A stretch of DNA of 64,000 nt, from positions 193,501 to 257,500 of the forward strand of contig CM061100.1 in the NCBI GenBank assembly GCA_030770545.1, in the 5' to 3' direction. The notes beneath the pieces were generated by a model that worked only from the letters and a program-made list of their open reading frames with translations, had not been told where the DNA came from and made no database searches. Numbering within the stretch: the stretch's first letter is position 1; each line of letters opens with the position of its first letter. Made by a program: the position numbers and the translations under genes. This DNA comes from Macropodus opercularis (taxonomy: Eukaryota > Chordata > Actinopteri > Anabantiformes > Osphronemidae). Shown in pieces: positions 38,775 through 51,100 of the stretch.

Positions 38775-39905
38775 CTCCGTCAGTCGGTTCCGTCTCCTTC
38801 CCTTGGTTCTGTCTCATCTGTCTGTCAGTCGGTTCTGTCTCCTTCAGTCGGTTCTGTCTCATCTGTCTGTCAGTGGGTTCTGTCTCATCTGTCTGTCAGT
38901 GGGTTCTGTCTCATCTGTCTGTCAGTGGGTTCTGTCTCCGTCAGTGGGTTCTGTCTCCGTCAGTTGGTTCTTTCTCCTTCCCTCGGTTCTGTCTCTGTCA
39001 GTTGGTTCTGTCTCATCTGACTGTCAGTCGGTTCTGTCTCCGTTAGTTGGTTGTGTCTTCCTCAATCGGTTCCGTCTCCGTCAGTCGGTTCTGTCTCCGT
39101 CAGTCGGTTCTTTCTCCTTCCCTCGGTTCTGTCTCCATCAGTTGGTTCTGTCTCATCTGTCTGTCAGTGGGTTCTGTCTCATCTGTCTGTCAGTGGGTTC
39201 TGTCTCCGTCAGTGGGTTCTGTCTCCGTCAGTGGGTTCTGTCTCCGTCAGTTGGTTCTGTCTCATCTGACTGTCAGTCGGTTCTGTCTCCGTTAGTTGGT
39301 TGTGTCTTCCTCAGTCGGTTCCGTCTCCGTCAGTCGGTTCTTTCTCCTTCCCTCGGTTCTGTCTCCATCAGTGGGTTCTGTCTCATCTGTCTGTCAGTGG
39401 GTTCTGTCTCCGTCAGTGGGTTCTGTCTCCGTCAGTTGGTTCTGTCTCATCTGTCTGTCAGTCAGTTCTGTCTCCGTCAGTTGGTTCTTTCTCCTTCCCT
39501 CGGTTCTGTCTCTGTCAGTTGGTTCTGTCTCATCTGACTGTCAGTCGGTTCTGTCTCCGTTAGTTGGTTGTGTCTTCCTCAGTCGGTTCCGTCTCCGTCA
39601 GTCGGTTCTGTCTCCGTCAGTCGGTTCTTTCTCCTTCCCTCGGTTCTTTCTCCGTCAGTCGGTTCTGTCTCATCTGTCTGTCAGTCGGTTCTGTCTCCGT
39701 CAGTCGGTTCTGTCTCCGTTAGTTGGTTCTGTCTCATCTGTCTGTCAGTCGGTTCTGCCCCCGTCAGTCGGTTCTTTCTCCTTCCCTCGGTTCTGTCTCC
39801 ATCAGTTGGTTCTGTCTCATCTGTCTGTCAGTGGGTTCTGTCTCCGTCAGTCTGTTCTGTCTCATCTGTCTGTTCTGTCTCCGTCAGTCGGTTCTGTCTC
39901 CGTCC
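38775..39905. repeat. 19-bp minisatellite with about 250-270-bp higher order
   Basis: This is an array of TCAGT(C/G/T)GGTTCTGTCTCCG units interspersed with CTCATCTGTCTG and CTTTCTCCTTCCCT segments. A distinctive block with GTTAGTTGGTTGTGTCTTCC recurs at about 39042, 39291 and 39560, showing larger duplications of about 249 and 269 bp. The array ends directly against the stop codon side of ApoL-like gene 2 (39914), so it probably lies in that gene's 3' UTR. Long plus-strand open frames across it are by-products of the repeat. Confidence 0.93.
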
Positions 39906-39913
39906 TTCGTCCT

Positions 39914-40546
39914 TCACTCGGCCTCCTCCTGTATCTGCTCTGCGCCTCCTCGTCCTCTCAGCTCCTCCAGTCTCCTCTTCACGCTCCTGAAGCGGTCGAA
40001 CACGTTCTCACACTGGTGGCTGAGCTCTGCGTCGCAGCCCGACCACGTCCTGAGGACGTCGGTCAGACCGATGACGTCTTCGGCCTCGGCTCCGTCGGCC
40101 TCGTCCTGCAGCTCCGTGATGTTCTCCAGCTCGCTTTGCAGGACCGTCACGATCTCCAGGAAGTCTCTGGTCTTCTTCACGCGCTCTTCTTCTGTGGTGA
40201 ACTGCTTGGCCCTGATGGTGACCACGGCGGCGGCTGCGGCCACGTAGCCGGCCGCCGCCGTCAGCGCCAGGCTCAGGCCTCCGGGGACCTGAGCTATGAG
40301 CGCTGCCACTGCCGCCGTGAGTCCGACCGCCGCAGCCACGGTTCCCACGATGCCGCACTTCTCCGTGCGACTGTGCAGACGCCGCAGCTTAGCGGAAACG
40401 TCCTGCAGGTCGTCGACAACCTGCCGCATCCTGAGCTCGTTCCTGCCGCACAGTTGGATGAAAGCGTCTGCGTGATGAGACAAGTGAGCCGGTAGGTGCG
40501 AAAGCCCTGATCCACGGGTCCAGCGCTTCCGGAGACTGGAGTCCAT
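39914..40546 (-). CDS. Apolipoprotein L-like protein 2
   Basis: This is a 210-aa paralogue of the gene at 36359-37111, in the same orientation. The first ATG in frame is at 40546 (MDSSLRKRWT); the codon two positions earlier is GTG. The hairpin (about residues 64-111) includes VPGGLSLALTAAAGYVAAAA, close to the glycine/alanine-rich membrane hairpin of mammalian ApoL. It is followed by AKQFTTEEERVKKTRDFLEI. The C-terminus ends RGRGGAEQIQEEAE, shorter than in copy 1. A minus-strand acceptor (TTCACAG) near 40603 and a donor near 40736 suggest one 5' UTR intron. Membrane activity is inferred from family pattern only. Confidence 0.72.
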   Translation of the reverse strand: MDSSLRKRWTRGSGLSHLPAHLSHHADAFIQLCGRNELRMRQVVDDLQDVSAKLRRLHSRTEKCGIVGTVAAAVGLTAAVAALIAQVPGGLSLALTAAAGYVAAAAAVVTIRAKQFTTEEERVKKTRDFLEIVTVLQSELENITELQDEADGAEAEDVIGLTDVLRTWSGCDAELSHQCENVFDRFRSVKRRLEELRGRGGAEQIQEEAE

Positions 40547-40599
40547 TTTCACAGACTTTCAGGTTTTACTGTCTCGATTCTGTTACGTCAAACAGCCTG

Positions 40600-40870
40600 T
40601 GAAATACCTGAGCTGCTCTCAGATCAGCTACGAATGAATGAATGACGAATGGTCTCACCTGCTCAGGTGTGGAAGGTGGAGTGAGGCTGAACAGGCAGAG
40701 CAGCTCTGAGCGCAGACCTCTCAGCCAATCAATGCTCACCTGGTCCCAGCAGCCAATAGGAAGCAGGCGCCTGATGTTTGGCCCAAAAACAGGAAACAGT
40801 GTCCACGGGGTCCACAGCTGAAAACGTCTCCAACAGACAGTCAGCGCGAGCCTGAGCGTAGGAGCCATTT
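40600..40870 (-). promoter_or_regulatory. ApoL-like gene 2 upstream module
   Basis: CCAAT words at 40725-40729 and 40753-40757 (TCAGCCAATCAA and CAGCCAATAGGAAG) flank a minus-strand GTGAGC donor at about 40736. The order is the same as upstream of ApoL-like gene 1, but the spacing is 28 instead of 45 bases. The TSS is not defined. Confidence 0.55.
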
Positions 40871-42903
40871 TGGACCTTGAGGGGGTTGTAATGTACTTCC
40901 GGGTCCACTAGGTACAGGTAGGAACCGCTGGACCGGGGCAGGTGTTGTGTTAAATAAATAACTCACCTGAACCAGCAAAAGATCGGACTTGTTTTCTGGC
41001 CCATTTTCTTATTGTTCCGTCAGCGGCTTTAAGTTTAGGCTTTGGTTATGATTTCATTCGGTTCATTATTAGAAGCTGATCGAAGCACCTGAGGTTCGGT
41101 GAACACCAACCCGGGCCTGCAGCGCCAGGACACTCGACTTGACATTTTACGTCTGGGTCTGAGGACTGTGGTGAACAAGGTCTTGACGCCAGTATTTATT
41201 TTAGCAGTCTGGTACCACAACGGTACCACCCGCTGGACGGACGTGTTCCGCCTAAAGGACGGAGCATCCGTCCCGTTCAGCGTCAGCAGTGAAACTCCAG
41301 AAACTCACTAAGAGGAAAATGCTTACAAGTGAAAGTTCTGTTTTCAGATGTTTACTGTCGAAAAAAACAAATACATCAGTGAGATGCTGCTTCTGGATCC
41401 ACGTGTCCGCAGATCAGTGATCGCCGTCCAAACTCCTGGTCTGAAAACTCAGATCTGAGCCCCAACTGGGCTGAACCATTTCTGTCACGATGACCTTAGA
41501 TGAATCCATAAACAGCAGCAGCACAGCATTAAGTCTTTCATTGACAGGACACTGGCAGCAGAGGGAACCGTTCATCATCTCACAGGGGACATAAGCCGAG
41601 ATCATAACAAACATCAAGTAGGTAACAGTAAATGAGTAAATGATCGTCACCAGACAGAATCTCTGGAAAGCGATTAGTGCTGCTTTTAGGGGAGGGAGGA
41701 TCACAAGTAAAGATTCAGTGTTGCTGTTAATGTCACACATACAAATCACGTCTCTGTCATTAACTAAACCATATAATACAAAAGACATCGCACATATTTA
41801 CAGAGGAGACTTTAACCCTCGTGGAGTCTTTGGGGGGTCAAAATGAAAATAGGGGCAAAAACCACACAAGGGTTGGATAGAACAGCTGCAGACAGATGAT
41901 AAATCACAACACGCTTCATCTAGATGAACTTGTTCATCACAGACCCACGTGTTCGCTGCTTGGATGTAACACCCACGAAGGCTGGTTGATCCAACCCTGG
42001 TGTGGTTTTTGAGCTTAGAGCCCCCTGGTTATCAGTGGGGTCGTTTGACCCGTCGAAGGCCCAGCGAGGGTTTACGCCATTTACTACTGATCTGATCCGT
42101 TTGTCTCTGTCGTCAGCCACTGCTCTGAATTCTACTGATCGTTGTGTTCCTTCCTCAGGGATCTGTTGTTGGGCCTTTACAGGTTCATCTCCTTAATACG
42201 CTGGAGGCGAGAGACTTAAACCGTATTTAAACCTGCATGACCAGGTTTAGTGCGGTTTAATCCAGGTTTGGGCATTTGTGGCTTCCTCAGTAGACGGTTA
42301 ATTCCCTGGAGAGTTCCACTAATAAACACAGGCTCGGTCCTTTAAAGGTTACTTCTTTGCACCTATTGTTGTAAGACATGTAGTTAGAGCTGAATTCAGA
42401 AGATGACAAGTCAATGAAACGCTGTTTATAAATGTCACATCCACACATGGAACCGTTTCATCTCCAAACACAGTGTGTTTCATCATAATATACAGATCAC
42501 ATTTAGATTAAATATGTACATTTCCCAGGTCAACCTCAGCAGAAGGTTTATGAACATCTGAAGGTGAGACAGTTAAATAAATCCACTACATAAAGACCAT
42601 AAATAAAATCCACCCTGTATGGGCCTGGCGACGTCTCAGTGAAGTGATGCCATGCAGCAGATTGGTTCGCGGCTCAGTCACAGCGACGCCATCGTGACAT
42701 GCAGCTCAAGCGGCTAATTCAGCAGGAGAAATAAATGCTACCATCTGTCAGGATGATCCTTCATTGACCTGTAGCTGAGACGAACACGTAAACTGATGCA
42801 AAGTGCTAATGAAAATGTTTGTATGTGACAGAGCTTCACGGACACGTGGCCGGTTCGTTGTCATGCTGGGACCTGGTGGAGCTCGTGGTGCAGTAGTTCC
42901 TTC
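40871..42903. other. Intergenic, ApoL-like 2 to LMBRD2 3' end
   Basis: No gene is recognised. The right part should be the LMBRD2 3' UTR. A minus-strand ATTAAA occurs at about 42261-42256. TTAA-flanked inverted-repeat remnants near 41.8-42.1 kb are listed separately. Confidence 0.5.
41812..41874. mobile_element. Possible piggyBac-type MITE remnant
   Basis: The segment starts TTAACCCTCGTGGAGTCTTT and ends with CAAAAACCACACAAGGGTT, which is an imperfect inverted repeat of its start. It includes GGGGTCAAAATGA. TTAA plus CCCT ends and a GGTCAAAATGA word recall fish piggyBac-like termini from memory. A further related end (CAACCCTGGTGTGGTTTTTG, then GGTCGTTTGACCC) occurs at about 41993-42055. There is no transposase. 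Confidence 0.35.
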
Positions 42904-45900
42904 TCAGACGTCGTCGAATATTCGGCTCCGGGACGATGACATGGACAGATACCGTCCTCCCGAATGTCTGAAAGACAAAACCCACAACTGAAGCCGACAC
43001 GGATCTGAACGTGATGAATCCATCGTGTTCATCGGAGAGGAGGAGGTCCGGTTACCTGCCGGGTTCAGAGTCCAGAGGGTCGTCTGTCAGAGCCTCGGCG
43101 TTGAAGTCTAGAGGTTCCGCGTCCTGCAGCAGCTCGATGCAGTCCCTCTCTGCTCGGCCGCCCGACCGAGTGTATTTAGCCTCTGTTCAACACAACAGCA
43201 GTGAGCGGCCGCCAGCACCCACATCAACATGAAGCACGGCTTTGAGCTCTGCTCCTGACTCACGTCTGCTGCTGCTGGAGTTCACGGCGTCGGAGTAACT
43301 GGTCTCCTTCATCTCGTGACTGCTCCTGTTCCTCGCAGCGTAGTCGTCCCTCTGGTTCCCGTAACGTTCCTTCCACTCCTGCAGCACAGAGACACACGTG
43401 TTGGTGACAGCGTCCGGCTCCAGCAGAGCAACGTGACGAGTCGCGCAGATAAATGATGTGTTGAAAGAAGAACCGAGGTGACTCACTCTGCGTCTGTTCT
43501 CTCCGTCCTCAATCCTCTGCCGCTTCCTTTTCTCTATTCAACAAAGGATCAACAATTACAAACGACCGGACGCGTTTCTGCCCGGCGGCACCCGAACTAC
43601 AGTTCAAGTCTCACCCCGTCGGATCAGCTCCTTCCCCTCGTCAATCAGGTCAGAGGTCATTTCACTGTCACCCATGAACTGCTGGAAGCCCAGAAGGTTC
43701 AGACAGCGAGTTCCCAGACTGAGGGACAGAGTTTGTTTAATTATCACTAAATCACCTTTTAGCAAACTACTGTTAACGCGTTCGTCACAGATCATATTTG
43801 ACTCTGCGTCTCACCTGAAGTAGGTGGCGATGCAGAGGATGACGATCAGCATGGGGTAGTAGATGTAGAAGCCGTTCGCAATGAAGGACAGAACGCGCAT
43901 GGAGCCCATGATCTGGAAGACAGAAAGCAGTCAGACTCCGTGGACGCCGTTGTCCAGTGTTACTGAAGACTGTAGGCGGTGCTGAGCGTGATTTACGGAG
44001 GTGTAGGCCGTCTGCTCCTTCTGCTGGTGAGAGATGGCTGAGTCCATGTGGATCAAACCCAGGAAGTTGAGACACAGAGGAGGAGTCAAACGACAGAACA
44101 ACCTGCAGGACCAAACACAACAGGCTGCATCATATGTACATCACCAGCGCATCCTCTACCCGCAGCTGGACCTCTGGTTCCGAGTCCACTGCTCAAACTG
44201 GACATTTAATTTAATATGTCACATCTTTTATGATGTCAGGAACCTTGTCCCACATAAAGTACTCGTGGCTGATCAGTTAAAGTTTGAGTGACATGACCTT
44301 TACTCTCCAGCTACAGTAAAACACCTACATGCCGCTGAACTGCAGGCTGTAAGCGTCCGTCTGGTGGTGGGAGGCCAGGTAGTAGTAGTTAAAGACCCGG
44401 ATGCGGAACACGGTGGAGTACACGCAGGTACACAGGAAGAAGATTGTGATGAAGCACGCCATCTGGTGGAGAAACGGGGCATCAGTCAGCTGACACTCAC
44501 AGAAATATGCCGCGACACTGGTCTCGTGTAGATGTGCTACAGCTGGGGGTTCACCGAACATGAAGACCGGAACCAGCTGGAACAAAGACAGTTCAACGCA
44601 TCCCCGTGTTTGTGTTGTTTGCATGTGGTTTCAGACCTCGATGTACAGGTAGTTGTAGTCTCGCTCAGCCAGCTGGATGAACACGGCGAACAGAGACAGG
44701 ACGGGTCGGGTGCTGAAGAAGGTGCACTCCGACCAGACCACGGCCACGCTGAACAGAGTCAGGACCACAGACAGCAGGCGGTAGAACCAGCGCTTCAGGA
44801 GACACTCCCAGTACCACTCTGTGGAGGACGAGACAGTGAGGCAGAGTTTACCTCCGACTACTACAGGCTGAGCAGAACCCCAGCCGCTGTGTGAAGAGCA
44901 CGGACCCACCTACAGTCGGCGTGTAGACGTATCTGCTGAACCAGCCGACCGGATCAGACGCCGGGAAGCTGTGGACGAACTGGTGGCTAGAACTGGTCTC
45001 GTTCTTGGCTACGTCCTCCAGGTGGACGGCTTCCTGCAGGAGGATCTGCCACTGGACCCGGGTCCTGTTGTGCCTCTGAACCGCGTAGATCACCTGCACG
45101 GCCGGAGACACGCCGCATGCAGGTCCGTTTAACATAAACGCTGACTCTTTGCATGTTCGTAGTGACGCTGGCTCACCAGAGCCTCTCCAGCACCGCGTCC
45201 TGTCTCACCTGCTTATGCAGCTTCACCAGACTCTTCTCGCTGGGGTAGGTGTTTTGTTTGTCATCAAAGTCCTCGTAGTCGTCCATGTTCCTGCCCATCT
45301 TCTCCTGGTAATCCACCGGGCACTGACGGGAACACGCAGTCATTTATCCATCACCAGGCCGAGCGCGTGGGCAGGTTGGGTCTACTTACCTTTCTGAGAA
45401 TCGTATCGATGTACTTCCTCAGCGGATGGTTGTACTTGATGGATTCGCTGACTTTTCTCACCTCCTGCAGCAGAACAGTGTAAAAGCGCTGACACAGCTA
45501 AGCTCTGTGAGCCAGTTCGCACGTCTGCTGCCTACCTCCATGACGTCCTCCAGGTTCTCCTCTGCGTCTGCCTTCTCCGTCATCAGCTTGGACGCCTTGA
45601 AGTACGTCTTGACGAGCAGGTGTCCGTGTCGTGAAGCGTTCCAGTAGGAGCGAGGGATCTCCACCAGACCGTAGCCGAGCAGCAGCACCAGCAGGAACAG
45701 CCCCCAGGTGTTAGCGGCCGTGATCCCGATGGTCTGCAGCTCGTACCTGAGTAGAGAGGGGAGGACCACAAAACTGTCACACAGCCTCAAAACGCTCGGG
45801 ACGGATTGAGTACTGAACAATGTTTCTATGCCAACGAGAAGCAAGCTCAACTCAGACGCTCACCAGGAGAGGTGCCACTCAGGGTGAACAGCCACGTAAA

Positions 45901-47020
45901 TGAGCAGAGAGCCAAAGATGAGCAGGTAGGTCCCGTAGTAAATCGCATTCTCGATCAGGGCCGTTTTAATTTTACCGGTGATGGAGAAGCCTCCGGAGCG
46001 AGCGTACGACTGCATGAAGGGCAGCAGCAGCCTGAGAACACAGACAGACCTTTACAAGCAGACCGTCACGGTCGTACAGCCGCCGACCAACAACTTCCTG
46101 ATGCTGATGCTCGGTGTTGTCACACGGACCAGGTGAGACACTGAGACGTCCAGTACACCACTCTCCAGAACACGGGCATGATGCCTTCAGGGATGTAGCT
46201 CCACGGCCTGTAGCACGGCTTGGGTGCGCTGTACGGACGACAGGAGAACACCAGTAACTAAACGTAACAGAGAAGCGGCAACGCGTCCTGCTTAGCTGAA
46301 GACCACGAGTGACTTCTCTGATTTTCAGCCTAGACGAGCTGAAAACAACCCACAACTACCTTTATAATATGTTTTACTATTCTAGTCTGCGACTTATGGA
46401 GCCTCAGGGCACATGGACAAACTACTATTATCAGTAAACAAGCAGCTGATTTCTCTGCTATATATTGTAACTACTCCAGTACTGCTACGTAACCAGAAAA
46501 CCAAACAGGGCCTGCGTGTAAACTGGTTTAACATTGTTACATTGCTTCAAATTCTTCACAGCAAAGTGTGGATGATTTTGACTTGTGGGTCTATGTTTGT
46601 GGCCTCTGAAGCAAAGATATAGTAAAGATATTAAATCTAGATTAACTGGCGCCGTTACCTTTTCGTGGGAGCGACTGATGTGTTCGTTGTGTGATTGGCA
46701 GGTGACGGGCTCACAGTGGGAACAGGCGCTCGCTCCTCATGATCCTTCTTACACTGGTTGTAGATGGTCTGCGGGGAGATGATGAAGACAAACACAGCTC
46801 AGGATGTAGTGCACATGACAGACCAGTGTCTCTGCTCTGTACTGACCGTGCTGACATCCAGAGGTAAGATGAAGACGATGAGGAAACACAGGTACCAGGC
46901 CAGCAGCGTGCCGAACAGAACCATGCGCTGCTGCTTCTTGAAGTCTCCATATCGGTGCAGCAAGAACAGCGCCAGGAAAAACACCACCACGATCTCAAAA
47001 CCCAAGGCGGCGCCGCTCAT
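42904..47020 (-). CDS. LMBRD2: LMBR1 domain-containing protein 2
   Basis: This is a multipass membrane protein of the LMBR1 family, reported as a regulator of G-protein-coupled (beta2-adrenergic) receptor signalling. The 17 coding exons (minus) are 47020-46847, 46768-46659, 46228-46130, 46031-45864, 45746-45536, 45464-45390, 45322-45209, 45093-44910, 44818-44637, 44462-44329, 44102-43997, 43912-43815, 43718-43615, 43533-43487, 43378-43264, 43182-43056 and 42967-42904. They sum to 703 aa (human about 695). It starts MSGAALGFEIVVVFFLALFL. Highly conserved stretches include GKIKTALIENAIYYGTYLL, FRIRVFNYYYLASHHQTDAY and CNLLGFQQFMGD-type sequence near the end of the membrane part. A coiled, charged loop (ADAEENLEDVMEEVRKVSES) lies mid-protein. 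The tail has LLQDAEPLDFNAEALTDDPL and ends RIFDDV. The acceptor at 47053 shows that a 5' UTR exon lies upstream. Exon 2 is the variable, Thr/Ser/Pro-rich extracellular part. Confidence 0.96.
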
Positions 47021-47059
47021 CCTGCTGCCTCCGCTCAGCAGCTGCACACAAACCTGCAG

Positions 47060-48130
47060 GAGAAACGAGCTCCGGTTGTTTTGTGGGACCTTAAAACACA
47101 GACCTCACTGAAACAGGTTGTCCTCTCTGCAACCACTGGGCTATTGATGCTGTTGGTTCCTCCTCTGCAGCTCACGTTCAAACTACTACTGGACAGTGAA
47201 GACACACACTTCCACCGACCTTTATGCAAACGTCAACCTACCCACTGAATGAGGCCAACGTCAGTGCTCACATGCTCAACCTGACAGTTGTTCAAAGTGC
47301 TGGTCCAGCAGGCTCAGCATCACCACTGCAGTGACTTCTTCACATGTATTCTTCAGGGATTCTGTCGTTCAGCTTAGTTATGCATCCAGCAAATTTTATC
47401 TGATGAGCATCACATTAAGCAGACTTTGGGAACCTCTGTCTTATTCAGAACCTTGTGACTCCAGGTTGACTCTGGAGTAAAACGCTGCTGCTTGATAAAA
47501 CCAGCTGAGTCAGTGGACGCCAGCACAACAACCTTTATATGACGGGACTGTCCCACAGAAACTCACTGACCCGTAAACTCTGAAAGGGTCTTTTGTGTTA
47601 TTTCTGGGGGATGGGTTCACTGCGTGTCTCACTACAGGAAAACGAGCGATGAGGTTTCGGTACAGTGGGTTGTTGAGGGTCAGGAAGTGTTTCTGGTCCT
47701 GACCCAAGTGCTTTCAATCTGAGTATCAGCCTATACCAACGCTCATCTGACGCCTACTTACATTAATACTGATTAAAATACATACGACACTGATTAAATT
47801 AAAGCTAGAACTTGATCCTAATACTGTAGAGATTTATACTGTCATGGTTCAAAACTAAAAGAACTAAAGCTACAGTCTGAATGTTTAGTAGAAATATTCT
47901 CTGAAATGTTCCTTTTAAGCAGAGACGGCTTCTGTGACACAGAGTCCATCTGTAAAGGTACTTTACTCCCAACCGTTGTTTCTGCCTGATGCAGCGTAGC
48001 ATAGACGGGATCGATTAAGGGATCTCGTGGTGCAGATGGCCTGTGGTTTGTATATTGATTATTGTATTTTCAGTGGACTTTCACTTCGTGCCCTCAAATG
48101 TTCAGAATAATGAATAATGAATGAATAATG
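47060..48130. other. LMBRD2 upstream / intron 1, non-repeat part
   Basis: AT-rich sequence with no recognisable gene or element. It leads into the minisatellite. Confidence 0.5.
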
Positions 48131-48132
48131 AA

Positions 48133-51100
48133 ATGACCAGTCCACTAGTACGTATATGACCAGTCCACTAGTACGTAAATGACCAGTTCACTAGTACGTA
48201 AATGACCAGTCCACTAGTACGTATATGACCAGTCCACTAGTACGTATATGACCAGTCCACTAGTACGTATATGACCAGTTCACTAGTACGTAAATGACCA
48301 GTTCACTAGTACGTAAATGACCAGTTCACTAGTACGTAAATGACCAGTTCACTAGTACGTAAATGACCAGTCCACTAGTACGTAAATGACCAGTTCACTA
48401 GTACGTAAATGACCAGTTCACTAGTATGTATATGACCAGTTCACTAGTACGTAAATGACCAGTCCACTAGTACGTAAATGACCAGTTCACTAGTACGTAA
48501 ATGACCAGTTCACTAGTACGTATATGACCAGTTCACTAGTATGTAAATGACCAGTTCACTAGTACGTAAATGACCAGTTCACTAGTATGTATATGACCAG
48601 TCTTTAGTATGTATATGACCAGTCCACTAGTATGTATATGACCAGTCCACTAGTATGTATATGACCAGTTCACTAGTATGTATATGACCAGTTCTCTAGT
48701 ATGTAAATGACCAGTCCACTAGTATGTATATGACCAGTTCTCTAGTATGTATATGACCAGTTCTCTAGTATGTATATGACCAGTCCACTAGTATGTATAT
48801 GACCAGTCCTCTAGTATGTAAATGACCAGTCCACTAGTACGTAAATGACCAGTTCACTAGTACGTAAATGACCAGTCCACTAGTACGTATATGACCAGTC
48901 CACTAGTACGTAAATGACCAGTTCACTAGTACGTAAATGACCAGTCCACTAGTATGTATATGACCAGTTCTCTAGTATGTATATGACCAGTCCACTAGTA
49001 TGTAAATGACCAGTTCACTAGTATGTATATGACCAGTTCTCTAGTATGTATATGACCAGTCCACTAGTATGTAAATGACCAGTTCACTAGTATGTATATG
49101 ACCAGTTCTCTAGTATGTATATGACCAGTTCTCTAGTATGTAAATGACCAGTCCACTAGTATGTAAATGACCAGTCCACTAGTATGTAAATGACCAGTTC
49201 TCTAGTATGTATATGACCAGTTCTCTAGTATGTATATGACCAGTTCACTAGTATGTATATGACCAGTTCACTAGTATGTATATGACCAGTTCACTAGTAT
49301 GTATATGACCAGTTCTCTAGTATGTATATGACCAGTTCACTAGTATGTATATGACCAGTTCACTAGTATGTAAATGACCAGTTCTCTAGTATGTAAATGA
49401 CCAGTCCACTAGTATGTAAATGACCAGTTCTCTAGTATGTAAATGACCCGTTCTCTAGTATGTAAATGACCAGTCCACTAGTATGTATATGACCAGTTCT
49501 CTAGTATGTATATGACCAGTCCACTAGTATGTATATGACCAGTTCTCTAGTATGTATATGACCAGTTCTCTAGTATGTAAATGACCAGTTCTCTAGTATG
49601 TAAATGACCAGTCCACTAGTATGTAAATGACCAGTTCTCTAGTATGTATATGACCAGTTCACTAGTATGTATATGACCAGTTCTCTAGTATGTATATGAC
49701 CAGTTCTCTAGTATGTAAATGACCAGTTCTCTAGTATGTAAATGACCAGTTCTCTAGTATGTAAATGACCAGTCCACTAGTATGTAAATGACCAGTTCTC
49801 TAGTATGTATATGACCAGTTCTCTAGTATGTAAATGACCAGTCCACTAGTATGTATATGACCAGTTCTCTAGTATGTATATGACCAGTTCTCTAGTATGT
49901 ATATGACCAGTTCTCTAGTATGTATATGACCAGTTCACTAGTATGTATATGACCAGTCCACTAGTACGTAAATGACCAGTCCACTAGTATGTATATGACC
50001 AGTCCACTAGTATGTAAATGACCAGTCCACTAGGATGTATATGACCAGTTCTCTAGTATGTAAATGACCAGTTCTCTAGTATGTATATGACCAGTTCACT
50101 AGTATGTATATGACCAGTTCTCTAGTATGTAAATGACCAGTTCTCTAGTATGTATATGACCAGTTCTCTAGTATGTATATGACCAGTTCTCTAGTATGTA
50201 AATGACCAGTTCTCTAGTATGTAAATGACCAGTTCTCTAGTATGTAAATGACCAGTTCTCTAGTATGTATATGACCAGTTCTCTAGTATGTAAATGACCA
50301 GTTCTCTAGTATGTATATGACCAGTTCTCTAGTATGTATATGACCAGTTCTTTAGTATGTATATGACCAGTTCTCTAGTATGTATATGACCAGTTCTCTA
50401 GTATGTAAATGACCAGTTCTCTAGTATGTATATGACCAGTTCTTTAGTATGTATATGACCAGTTCTCTAGTATGTATATGACCAGTTCTCTAGTATGTAA
50501 ATGACCAGTTCTCTAGTATGTATATGACCAGTTCTCTAGTATGTAAATGACCAGTTCTCTAGTATGTAAATGACCAGTTCTCTAGTATGTATATGACCAG
50601 TTCTCTAGTATGTATATGACCAGTTCTTTAGTATGTATATGACCAGTTCTCTAGTATGTAAATGACCAGTTCACTAGTATGTAAATGACCAGTTCTCTAG
50701 TATGTATATGACCAGTTCTCTAGTATGTAAATGACCAGTTCTCTAGTATGTAAATGACCAGTTCTCTAGTATGTAAATGACCAGTTCTCTAGTATGTAAA
50801 TGACCAGTTCTCTAGTATGTATATGACCAGTTCTCTAGTATGTAAATGACCAGTTCTCTAGTATGTAAATGACCAGTTCTCTAGTATGTATATGACCAGT
50901 TCTCTAGTATGTAAATGACCAGTTCTCTAGTATGTAAATGACCAGTTCTCTAGTATGTATATGACCAGTTCTCTAGTATGTAAATGACCAGTTCTCTAGT
51001 ATGTAAATGACCAGTTCTCTAGTATGTAAATGACCAGTCCACTAGTATGTAAATGACCAGTTCTCTAGTATGTATATGACCAGTTCTCTAGTATGTAAAT

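Noticed and set aside
38764..40495. Long plus-strand open frames of 257 and 399 codons
   Set aside because: They translate the 19-bp minisatellite into SVGSVSSVCQ-type repeats and then run antisense through ApoL-like gene 2. Several frames are open at once, as expected for a repeat lacking stops.
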